DNA of 64,000 nucleotides from Branchipolynoe longqiensis (lineage: Eukaryota > Annelida > Polychaeta > Phyllodocida > Polynoidae). Shown in pieces: positions 40,901-53,500 of this stretch (positions are counted from its first letter, which is position 1; each line of letters begins with the position of its first letter). Both the position numbers and the translations under genes were made by a program. The notes below the pieces were generated by a model. That model was not told the origin of the DNA. It saw nothing but the letters and a program-made list of their open reading frames with translations, and searched no databases. Where the stretch lies: assembly GCA_030323885.1 (NCBI GenBank), contig CM059198.1, positions 61,406,917 through 61,470,916 on the forward strand, written 5' to 3'.

Positions 40901-43900
40901 CTATTCAAAAGGCACCGATTCTTCTACACTCTCACAAGAGTAATGAGGATCTGTGTGGGCAGTAGGTAAGGAGTGAGGGTGATAGATCGCTACTAGGTGA
41001 ACAGGAGTTGATGCCAATAAAGCACAACTTCTTCACTGTCAATCTTGCTTGACCTGTCTTCCCTTTCTTCCTTATGAGTTTGTTGAGAGAGGCATCAGGT
41101 GGGAACTGACAGACAGTTGTCAGAACGCACCTGGGGAAGAGTAAGTGATATCTGGGGCTCTGACGGCTGAGTCCCAAGATATTACAATTTGTTTCAACGT
41201 CTTACTCTCAGGTCATATCAGTGCACACTCATTGCGACTTCATAGTGCTGCCCCACTGGGAGACCTGGCTGCCACTAAGTCACATTATCCTGACACTGAC
41301 CAAACCCACCAGCCCTTGACTTATCCTAGCAATGCCGAGCATCCAGGCAGGGTCGCGAAAAGTATCAATTTTGAAAAGCCCCCGATTTGACTCGGCTGGG
41401 GATTGATCTCGCTGGTTTCAGCGTGCCCTCTACCCACTAGGCCACCCCATCTGACTAGAAAATCGGATGACACTGCAGAACACCAAATGTCAGGGTCAGT
41501 AAGGCATCCATAGACTGTTCCCTTGTGGTGTGTTCCCTCCTTCCGTGTTTGCTTGTGACCTTATAATGCGCCACACAGACAATGAACTTGTGGATTCTCT
41601 ATGTTCCCAGTCAGTACGTCACATGTGCCATGCGCAAGGTCATACAGTCCCTGGGTCCAACCTATGGGAATGGCCACTAAGCAAAACACTTCATTGTCTG
41701 TGTTGCGTATCTGTGCCCTGAGTACTTCTGCGCAGCTGCCAGTTAGTGCTATGTGACATTTTCCACTACACTGCGCATGCGCATTGCTGGTGAGGCAATC
41801 AGTGGACACCGTGTCGAAAGAGGGCTGACCTGATGCAGTGTTGTTTTATGTCCTAGCAACATCTAAGGGCATATCAGGACGCGTACCGACTTGTGACAGT
41901 GTGCACTCATGGCGGCTCTATAGTACTGGGCCCATATACATGGAGCAGTGTTAGCGCGGTTAGGGCGGGATTTCTGGTTTAGCACCGAAAAGTCGCTATG
42001 CATGGAGCAGTGTTAGACAAACACCGCAGGTTTAACCTTGGAGATTCTAGCCCCAGCCCATAGCAGGTTTACAGCGGTGTTAGTGTTAGGTTAGCGTCAG
42101 GATGGAGCCCAAATCTATTCAATGCTATCATATTTAACAGAATTACATACTCAATAAGTGAAATTTCATTAAATTGACCCTAAATTCGAAGAACTATTAA
42201 CGCCGCCACTGCATTGGCGGCGATATTCATACTGTCGAATCGACAAATTTAAACAAAACAAATCGCCGCCGCTGCTTCGACGTCGATATCCATACTGTCT
42301 CACATCAACAAAACTAACATCGCCGCTGCCGCCGCCGCCGAATCGGCGGCTATATACTAGGCCCAAATCTATTCAATGCTATCATATTTAACAGAATTAC
42401 ATACGCAATAAGTGAAATTTCATTAAATTAACCCTAAATTTGAAGCAATATTAACGCCGCCGCTGCATTGGCGGCGATATTCATACTGTCGAATCGACGA
42501 ATTTAAACAAAACAAATTGCCACCGCCGCTTCGACGTCGATATCCATACTGTCTCACATCAACAAATCTAACACCGCCGAATCGGCGGCGATATATTAGG
42601 CCCAAATCTATTCAATGCTATCATATTTAACAGAATTACATACGCAATAAGTGAAATTTGATCAATTTAACCCTAAATTCGAACCGATATTAACGCCGCC
42701 GCCGCATTGGCGGCGTTATTCATATTGTCGAATCGAGGGATTTCCCAAATCTATAAATAACTTCACGTTTAGATAACACGAACCGTTTAAGCGGCCATGC
42801 ATACGGCGTGATATAGTTCTCGCCGCCGCCGATAACCGGTGGTAGCTACCCTGTGTTAGACGGTTAACACCACACGCCACTAACACTGCTCCATGCATAT
42901 GGGCCCTGGCCCATTGAGAGACCTGGCCGGCAGCACCATGATCCGATATCCCATTGAGTCACATTATCTTGATGCTGTGCTAACCAGTAATGGAATAGTC
43001 ACATTTCAGTTGAACTAGAACTCTCTGATACCTCTTGTAAAACCTGGTGTTCAGACGCCTCAGAGAAGCAGCTCCTATCTATTTATAGCGCAGCGGCGGA
43101 AAATCCAACTCACTTATCGAACATATATCAAACTAAAGGGCCTGTCACACTACAATGTATAGCCTTAGCGTATGTCAATGTATGTGATTTTCGACCAGCA
43201 CATTGGCGTACATTGTCATACATTACGTATACGTTGGGCGTATGTCGCTTCATTCCGGGTACGTCGTTATGCATCTTCTTACGTCGCCGTGCATCGAGGC
43301 TCCAAATATTTGTTGTGCATGCTAAAATTTCCATTGTGTGTCAAAGTGTGGCTCGTACATTGAACGTATGCTGTGTGTATGTTCGGGATACGTTGGTGTA
43401 CATTGGGAGTATGTTAGGAATACATTGGTATACGTTGCTGCACCATAGCCATATGTTGAGCCGGTGGGAACGTGCAGTCCGCATACTGCCAACGGATGCA
43501 TTATCTACTCCTAACATACTTCGAACGTATGCCTGCCATATCTCCAGCGTATTTAACGTATACGCCATACATATGCAGTAACATATGTAACATTGTTCAG
43601 CATTCCGTGAGCATATGTGAGCATTTTGCGAGCGTTTTGCAAATGTTTTGCGAGACACATGAATGCTCTCATACGCTAGCAATAGGTCAGAGATACGTTC
43701 TGCATACATTAGGTACGTTGGGTGTACGTTGTGTGTACGTTGGGTATACGCCCATTTTTATTCCCCGCCGCTGAAAAGTTTGACGAATGCTGACGTACTG
43801 GCAAATTTTCAAACGTTGAGCACGCGCTGATGCCGTACGTTATAGTGTGACAGGGTCTTAAATACACACATCACACCTGTGTGTCTTATACCTCACCAAA

Positions 43901-46900
43901 AGCTTCTGTCGGCAGAAGTTAGGGTGTAGCAAGGAATATATAAATCAAAGAAAAAACAAGTCTGATGAAAGAGATTCAGGATAGGAACTATGACAAATAA
44001 TCACACAATTTGGGGATATAAATGTGGTCGACATATCGGGTTTTAGTATCTAGATTCCTGTTGCGACTCACACGGTATGGTTATATTGGTACACGATGGA
44101 TAAAACTATAGGTCTACATGTTAGTAGGGGGACCAGACGGGATGGCCAAATGAGTTAGAGCATCCGTCTCCCGTGTTGGTAGGCCATGGGATCGTGGGTT
44201 AAAACCCTGGTCGAGTCAAACCAAGGACTTAAAAATTGATACTTGTTGCTTTCTAGCCAGGCGCTCAGCATTATTAGGATAGGGTAAGGACTGGCTGGCT
44301 CAGTGTCAGAATAATGTGACTGAGTGGGATATCAGGTCATGGTGCTGGCAGCCTGGTCTCCCAGTGGGGCAGCACTATAAAGTTGCCATGAGTGCGCACT
44401 GTCACAAGTCGGTACCCATCCTGATATGACCTTAGATGTTGCTAGGACGTAAAACAACAACAAACAACAAACATGTTAGAGGGTGATTGGCTAATGGATG
44501 TCAATGTCTAGATATATATGTTGTTAGTCATAAACTGAAAATATGGTTTATTTTGACATCGACTTACAGAGTTTTAGTATCTAGACATGATTGTGGAGGC
44601 TCATAAACTGAAACTTGAAAGTGTTGTTTATTTTGGTTGGTTGTTGGAGTTTTACCTCCTGTCAACATCTAAGGTCATATCAGGACGGGCATCGACTTGT
44701 GACTGCACACTCATGGTGAGTTTATAATGTTGTCCCAATAGGAAAACAGGCCACTGGCACCATGACCTGACATTATGCTGACATTGAACCAACCAGTCCT
44801 TGCCCTATCCTATTAATGCCGAGCGCCAGGCTAGGAAGCGACAAGTATCAATTTTATAAGTCGTTGGTTTGGCTAGATCGGACACCAAACTCCCGATCTC
44901 CCGCCCGCGAGGTCTGCGCTCTACAGATTCGGCCACGGCGCCCGGGCTGAGAGTCTGAGTAGCTAGACATGATTGTGCCGGCTAACGAACTGAAATTGCT
45001 GTTCATTTTGGTCCTGGTTGGAAATATACTTGTTAGACGGTGGTCGACTTACTGGGTTTCAGTGTCTAGATTTATGTGGTGACTGGCAAACTGAAAGTAA
45101 CGTTATTTTGGTACACACTGTACCACGACCCACAGTGTCCGCCAGGGCCGCATTCAGGATCCGTCTCGGAGGCACCTCGGAGATGGCTGTGACGTCACAC
45201 TAGTCTGAATGGCAAAAGCAGTTTGTTGTCTCGAAAATGACTGCCCTCATAGGCACGGCGATTTGCAATGGAAAAGCTGCGATGGTGATTGGCTGAAACC
45301 ACTGAATACGGCAGCCATTTTTGAGGCGCTTTTCATCTCCAGTCTGAAAAGGGAGGCGTCTCCAAGATGTCGGGAGACACACCCTGAACGAAAATAGGCA
45401 AAAAAGCATTGCGGAGATGTCTCCGTGGCGCCTCCGAGATGGACCCTGAACACGGCCCTGGTTGAGCAACATTAGCAAAGTATGCTATTATATGCCCGCC
45501 AGACACCTATTGATAAATCGCCATGTACCCAGCCCGTGAGTTGATATCATTACGGTGACCAATTATCGGTAAGTGTCCGCATTTATTCTGTGGTCAGACA
45601 ATTCACAGATGGACAGACACTACCAGTGCTGCCACTTTATTCTTTTTGGAAAGTGTTATACTTTCTTCAAGGAAAAACTATTTGTTATACCTTTTCTTCA
45701 GGTGTAAATACCTTTTTTAAATACTTTTTTTCTGCAAAAGATTGCCAGTCTGGTAATTGAAACTCTTCAAACTTAGACTTAGAGTGGCAGGACTGCACTA
45801 CACACAACCAGTACAAAACCGACAGTCGGGGATCTCGGCATGTGTATTGCAGGCTTTATCGCTCACCAGCGACTTGTAAAGTTGGACATTGGGTGACATT
45901 GCTTGTTGGGGCATTGCATCCTAGCAACATCTAGGGTCATATCAGGACGGCTACCGACTTCTGACAGTGCGAACTCATTGTGACTTTATAGTGCTGCCCC
46001 ATTGGAACACCAGGCCGCCAGCACCATGACCTAATGTCGTCTCAGGGGAGATAGGATAGAGACGTATAAGATTATTACTCGAGTCTATGACAGTGATGTT
46101 ACAATGGATTTGTTCAACCTCAGAGTAGAAATCAACACCAGAGGACAGCAGTATATGATCTTCTAGGAGAGGCTTCCAGAGCAAGTGGTTGAAACACCAA
46201 TGGTATATGCATTTGAGAGAAGGCTGGATAGACATTGGAGAGGACACCCACAATTATATGACTTCCGGGCTCTGTCGATATCCATATGTGTTCAAAACAT
46301 ATTTTGTTTCCCCCATAATAAGCTAGCATTAGAGGCCCAATCGGTCTTAGATCAGCGAGAAGAGGATATGTAAGTTAATATTACTAATTGCAGTGATAAT
46401 TTGCTCTCTAATGTCAAAAGATATAGATTTATGTGAAAAAAAAGAAGATTTATGTGGTGACTGGCACACTGAAATATATTTTTCCTCCAGAGTGTGACGT
46501 GAGGGGGCGCCCGCCCGGCAATTACCCGACAGCTGGGAGGGGGGGGGGGGTGCGCTACACCAATGTGCACAAGGAAATATAGGATGTACATGTTACCCAT
46601 GCATTTATCCTCGTAAAATTGTCCGATATTATGACAGATGAGGATATATGAACTCTACTATAATATATTGCAACTTGTCTATAAACTGGTAAATGATAAT
46701 ATATAAAACCAAAGGCATATGAGGGATATGTGGAGTTGGTAAACTATTACTCATTAAGTATAGAAATTGCATAGTAAAATAGTATAGAGGAAGAGTGTCA
46801 CTTCTTAGATACAGTCTTTGGAGCAGGTGCCTCACGTACCCCCTCCCCTCTAGAGTTATTTATGGATCGCTGCCCCAGAGACACCTAACCATGCCTTGGT

Positions 46901-47532
46901 GGCAGGGCTATTGAACACTCATTGGTGGTTAGAAGAATGCTTGTTAGGGATTGGAAGATTGGATCATGTGATCACCACCATCTTGGATTCTAAAAGCTAT
47001 ATAAGTAATAAATCAGAGAGTCTCACTCTCCTACCTTTCACTCTTTATCTACTTTCCTTCATTACCTGTATTGATTTCTCATTAGCCTGTCCACACCCCT
47101 CACACCACCAGCCGTCGACTTTACAATAGGATGTACATGTTACCCTTGCATTTATACTCGCATAATGCATTATACATCACATATATCTATATCTATTATA
47201 TATATTATATATACTATATATATAATATATATTATATATATTTATTATATATATTATAAATATTATATATATTATATATATTATATATATTATATATATT
47301 ATATATATTATATATATATGATTCGTGAATGTAGTTGTGGGTTACTAAGAATGCAACATACATATGTGATAGATGTAGATATAGGTAAATAAGCATTAAG
47401 CTATAGGGGAGTAAGCTGACACGCCTGGGCTAAGCGAATTTATCACTGAACTCTATTATCTGACAATTCTGTTGTAAAACGGCACTATTCTTTCCTTTCC
47501 TTTGTAGCAAACCTTTTTCCAACTTAGACTAT

Positions 47533-47583
<51 letters not shown>

Positions 47584-50500
47584 ATATATATATATATATA
47601 CATATTATATATATATATATATATATGAATGAAGGCAACATAATATGGCCGGAAGACCAGTGCTGCGGTGTTGAAAAAAACAAACCCACAGCCTTTTTCC
47701 GCTGAATAAAATTGATCACCTATAACAACAAAAATAAATAAAAACTTTGTTTATAGCTAAAAACTAAAAGTAAATAAATAAATATTAGTTTTTTTGACCA
47801 AAAAAAACCCAAAAATTAAAATTATTTTTTTTGAATAAAAAAAAACAAACTATTTTAAAAAGGCATGATGTGACTGCTCACCTCCTGCTGAAGGATCTCC
47901 TTCTCCCTCTCGTGGAGCTTCATGTCGTCAGTGAGCGCTGACTGCTGACCGTCCTTCATCTGCAGGCGCTTCTCTACCGCCTTCACCTTCTGGCGCTCCT
48001 CCTTCAGCAAGTCCTCCAGGCTGTGGATCCGACACAGGAACTTCTCCTGTACAGCGTATGGTAGTAAGGATCAGTCAATAACTTGTTGATTGCTATTGTA
48101 CATGTTAGACCAAATGCAATTTTTAAAAAATTGGCGATTGTCCTTTTGAAATAAATATCAATGTCGAGCGGGCGGTTTTTAAAATTATTTTTTATTTTTG
48201 ACGTAGACGTAATACATAACCAGGCACGATGGCCGAATGAGTTGAGCATCTGCCTCCCATTCTGGTAGGTCATGGGATTCATACTCCTTGGTTCAAACCC
48301 TGGCACAGTCAAACCAATGACATGAAAATTGATACAAACGTTTAAATCCTGCTAGCCTGACACATTTATAACAGTAACTGTTTAAACAAAAATTATTTAA
48401 ATTAAAAAGAATCAGGGTGGGGCGAATTTTCAGGCATGGGCGGGGACGATCAACATTATATTTTAGTTGGCCTTGTCATTAACATGAGCAATTCTTGGCG
48501 CAGCAGGCAGTTGGTAGAGTTAACAAACCATCTTTGATAAAATGGACAATGTGCCGCCACCTAGTGGTTTCCTTATGCATCAACCCATAATTCACAACAT
48601 GGGAAGGAACTACAAGTATGGCTGTTGTTATTTGTTGTTATTTTAGGGCCTAGCAATATTACACCACCTAGGGTCATATCAGGATGGGTACCGACTTATC
48701 GCAGTGTGCACTCATGGTGACTTTATAGTGCTGTCCCACTGGGAAACCAGGCTGCTGGCACCATGACCTGGTATCCCAGTCAGTCACATTATCCTGACAC
48801 TGAGCACACCAGTTCTTGCCCTGTCCTAATAATGCCAAGTGCCTGGCTAGGAAGCGACAAGTATCAATAGTTAAGTCATTGGTTTGACTCGACCAGGGTT
48901 CGAACCCACGACCCCATGATCTACCAGCATGGGAGACGGAACCTCTAACTCATTTGGCCATCCCGACACAAGTATGGCAAATGCTATTTATCTATAATAA
49001 CTCAGAATGTGTTCAGGTTAACGAATCAGTCTTGCGACAGGTTCAGGGTTCAAATCCTGACACCCAGGCACTTAACCCTATCGCTTGACAGTCGGGTGTG
49101 TGTAGGGTTGGGTAGGCAGCCAAGAAAAGGCATTAGGTTGGTCGTTGGAGTTTTATGTCCTGGCAACATCTACAGTCATATCAGAACCGGAAATGCATTA
49201 GGTGTTGATGGTTGGGCATCAGGAATCGAAGTGCTGGAGGTGCGGGTAGGTGTCCCGGAAGTGAGTCATTAGCGACAAGGCCAGGGCCATCTGAAGGTAC
49301 CGGAAACTCGGGTTGTATCCCAGGGTGCCACTTGCAAGAAGGTGCCACGTCAGTTGCATTGTCCGATGAAGCATCAAATATTCAAAACCAAAACACTTAC
49401 CTAGATTTGATTCTACATATTTATCTTAGATACTGATACAGTTATTAAGCATTTGTTCTCACATAGAAGGGCATGGGGAGTCAATTTAATAGACCCTGTT
49501 ACTGCATAACCCTATGGCACCAGAGTTTTGGCGTGCTTGCCAAATTAATTTGGCATGTTGTCACTTCAAATATCTCCATAGTTAGCCACTTAAACTAAAA
49601 GTTACATCAACCTAAAGTAAAGTAGCTTATAATGATCAATTTTATGTATTTATCTAAAAAAAAAGACAAAAACTCAAAGCCATCGGACTATGCAACTTTA
49701 ACAAAATTATACTTGTAAGGGCACCGAAGTTCAGCTTCACTGGGGAATCCGCAACCCTAGGGCCAGTTACGTGTGTGGGACCTATGACTTTTGCAACCCG
49801 TTGTCCACTTAATGGTATGCAGGTATTGCAGGTATTGCAATACCTCAGGGAGTTTGATGCCCCTGCCCTGCAGAATTGTAAACCACTGCCTTGTGGTACA
49901 GGTTCTTGACAGAACCGAAGGCTAAAGGAGCAAACCCTAAACAGAAAACCATGTCACTGTGGCAGCATTAAGGGCGGTTGATGTATCGAACTCCCAACAT
50001 CTCCCGACCAGTCACTGCAGGGACAAATAGTTTTGTGCCTGTCTGGACATGTTCTAGCCGGTGTGAAACCTCTATTTGTTCCCCGAGAGAATGCCGCTGG
50101 TAACTCGCAAAAGCCAGCAGCACTTCAACACTTTTGCAGGCAGCTTTCATGAAATGTAAACCTGAAGCTGAGAGACATTAAGACCGACTCATGGACATCA
50201 CTCTCACAGCAGAAAGCTAAATGGAGAGCGGCAGTCAAGTAATGAAAGCAGTCTTTGTCGCATTCCGCCCGACAGCATGATGATGATGATGATGTCCACT
50301 TACATCCCAGTCTTGTTTGCCATCGCCTTTATCGCCAAAGACCTCGTCACTTCCCATGGTGATGTCGCTGGCTGCACTCACCACACTTGTACTGCGCTCA
50401 CTCTGCTTCTCCGACGGCGAAGACCTGTGGGAAGGAAAGTTGGAAAGAAGCTATTGTCATGGTGGTGATGAAAATGGGAAATATTGCGCCTAGAGCGGGA

Positions 50501-53500
50501 CTCGAACCCACATCTCTTTGCATTTCAGGCCAGTGTGCTAACCATTACACCACCTAGGCTCCCTGATATCACCATACTACCCAACGGACGGGGCTGCCCT
50601 CTATGGAAGATCTTCTGATCAAAAAGAATCTCTGGTGGACTGGACACCTCATGAGGATGTCATCAGACAGGCTACCAAAGCAGATCCTCTATTCTCAACT
50701 GTCTTCTGGTTACAGAAAGAGAGGGCGCCCTCGTCTCCAGTTCAAGGATACCATCAAGAGAAACCTGAAGCTGAGAGACATTAAGACCGACTGATGGTCA
50801 CAACTCTCACAGCAGAGAGCTAAATGGAGAGTGGCAGTCAAGTAATGAAAGCAGTCTTTGTCGCATCACGACCGACAGCATGATGATGATGATGACCCAT
50901 GCCTACCTGTCTATGTGTTTACTTGCCTGAGAGGTCAGTGCAGACCACTACACTTGTCCCCCTGGAATTGTAAGTCTTTTAATGCTTACAATTACATACA
51001 TACAGGCAATGCACTTACACATACATACACAGGGCAGGTTCAACAACCATACAGCATGTAGCATGTATCGGATCATGGTCATGGCAACCAGTGTCGTGGG
51101 GGGTGATGAAAATGGGAAATACTGCACCTTGAGTGGGACTCAAACCCACATCCCTTTGCATTCCAGGCCAGTGTGCTAACCATTACACAACCTAGGCTCC
51201 GTGATATCACCACACTACCCACGCCTACCTGTCTATGTGGTTACTTGCCTGAGAGGTCAGTGCAGACTACTACACTATTAATGTCAAGTATAATGTATTA
51301 ACAAATATATTAACCAGATGAACTAGCAACGTAATTTTCATAATTAATTTTGAACTTTTTGCATTCTGTATGTAAGTAATAGTTAAATAATATGACAAAA
51401 TGAAATCTAAATATTTCTTGTCGATTGGTTGTTGGGGTTTTACGTCCTGGTCACTTCTAAGGTCAAATCAGGACTGGTACCGAGTTGTGAAAGTACGCCC
51501 CACTGGGAGACCAGGCCACCAGAACCATGACCTTCCGTTTTGGTAGATTGTGGGATTCGAAACCAGGGGTTCGAACCCAGGTCGAGTCAAACCAATGACT
51601 TAAAACTTGATACTTGTTGCTTCTTCATCTTAGCCAGGCGTTCGTCATTATTAGGATAGGGCAAGGACTGGTTGGTTCAGTGTCAGGATAATGTGACTGA
51701 GTGGGATATCAGATCATGGTGCTGGTTGCCTGTTCTGCCAGTGGCCCAATACTAAAATGTCGCCATGAGTGCGCACTGTTACAAGTCGATATCCATCCTG
51801 ATATCACCTTAGATGTTGCCAGGACGTACAATTCCGGCAACCAATGAACCACTATATTATTGTTAGGAGGCTATGGGGTGGGGGTGAGGGGGGGGGGGGT
51901 AGTGGAGTGGTGGGGTGTTCGTGTTCATTCAGGTGTATCATTGTCGGGTGCGGGGACCAGACGGGGACAGTTCTACACTGTACGCTACACCGGAGGCCGG
52001 TGTGGCGGTTTCAGCCGTGTCCCTTACTCAGCCGTGTACCTATTCTCAAACTCAAGGCATTGTCAATGGTCCTGAGTCACTAACCTTATACATTTAATAT
52101 AATGTGTTTGGTAAAGATGTTTTCTATATGTGTACCAAGCGATTTGTTTCTCGGTGGTGTGGTTTTAGAGATATGTCACTTTTCCTGGATTTTCTGTATG
52201 AAGATTGCTCACCACCATTGACAATGCCTTGAGTTTGACGGTACGCGCAGTGCAAAACATTAGTTTTAATCAAAATTAATAGAAATCAAGAACCCTAACC
52301 TTATAGATTTAATATAATCTTTTTGGTGAAGATGTTTTCTATATGTTTACCAAGCGATTTGTTAATAGGTGGTGTGCTTTTAGAGATATTTCACTTGTTC
52401 TGTATTTTCTGTATGAAAATTACTCTCGACCATTGACAATGCCTTGAGTTTGAGTATAGGTACACAGCTGAGCACGGGACACGGCTGAAACCGCCACACC
52501 GGGTTGACTGTGTTCAGACCAGGCTGTTAGAGTGCAGTTGATCGCCCGTCAAGCTTGAGTGAAGACCGGTAAGTTGTCACTGCTGGGTACCTTACGTGGG
52601 TGCCAGACCGTGACCAGCCACGTGACCATGCACGTGACCAGCACCTTGGATCTTCTCATGTGATGACGCAGTCAACAACGCTCTGCCGGCACATGTGGCA
52701 CGTAGGAAATGTTGAGGATATGGCGAGCATTCCGGATATTGTGGACATTATGGATGTTTGCTGATATTGTGGATGTTACGGATATTGGCATATATTATGA
52801 ATATTGGCGGATATTGCGGACATCACGGATATTGGCGGATATTGAGGAAATTACGGATATTGGCGGATATGGCAGACATTACGGATATTGGCGGATAATG
52901 CGGACGTTACGGATATTGGCGGATGACGGATATTGGCTAACATTACGGATATTGTGGAATTACTGTTATGGGCAGATGCTACAAACATTACGGATATGGC
53001 GGATATGGCGGACACTATGGATGTTGGTGGATATTGCCAGTATTATGGATATTTGCGGATATTGCAGACATTATGGATATTCGAGGATATTGTGGACATT
53101 ACTAATAATGGCGATTTTTGCAGACAGTATGGATATTGGCGGATATTGCAGACATTACGGATATTGTGGATGTTTGTGGATATTGCAGTCATTATGGATA
53201 TTGGCGGATATTGAGGAAATCACGGTTATGGTGGATATTGGTGGATATTGCATATATTATGGATATTTGCGGATATAGCAGGCATAACGGATATTGGCAG
53301 ATATTGCAGACATTATGGATATTGGAGGAGATTGTGGACAATACTAATAATGCATTGTGGATGTTTGTGGATATTTCGGTCATTACGGATATTGGCGGAT
53401 ATTGCGGATAGTGTGAACAATGGACAGTTGGAACACATACGGTAAGGGATATATACCATAACACACCTCATATATGTATATATTATATATATGCTGTATA

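Noticed and set aside
42169..42605. Two similar minus-strand frames with RRRFGG and RQYEYRRQCSGG
   Set aside because: They are the same frame of the 240-bp tandem unit in C11, so similarity comes from the repeat and not from a gene family.
43172..43774. Several 60-122 codon frames on both strands
   Set aside because: They lie inside the H1 hairpin element, whose self-complementary words produce mirrored frames.
52709..53278. 189-codon frame over the minisatellite
   Set aside because: Periodic translation of a tandem repeat; overlapping frames are equally open and no splice or start context supports it.
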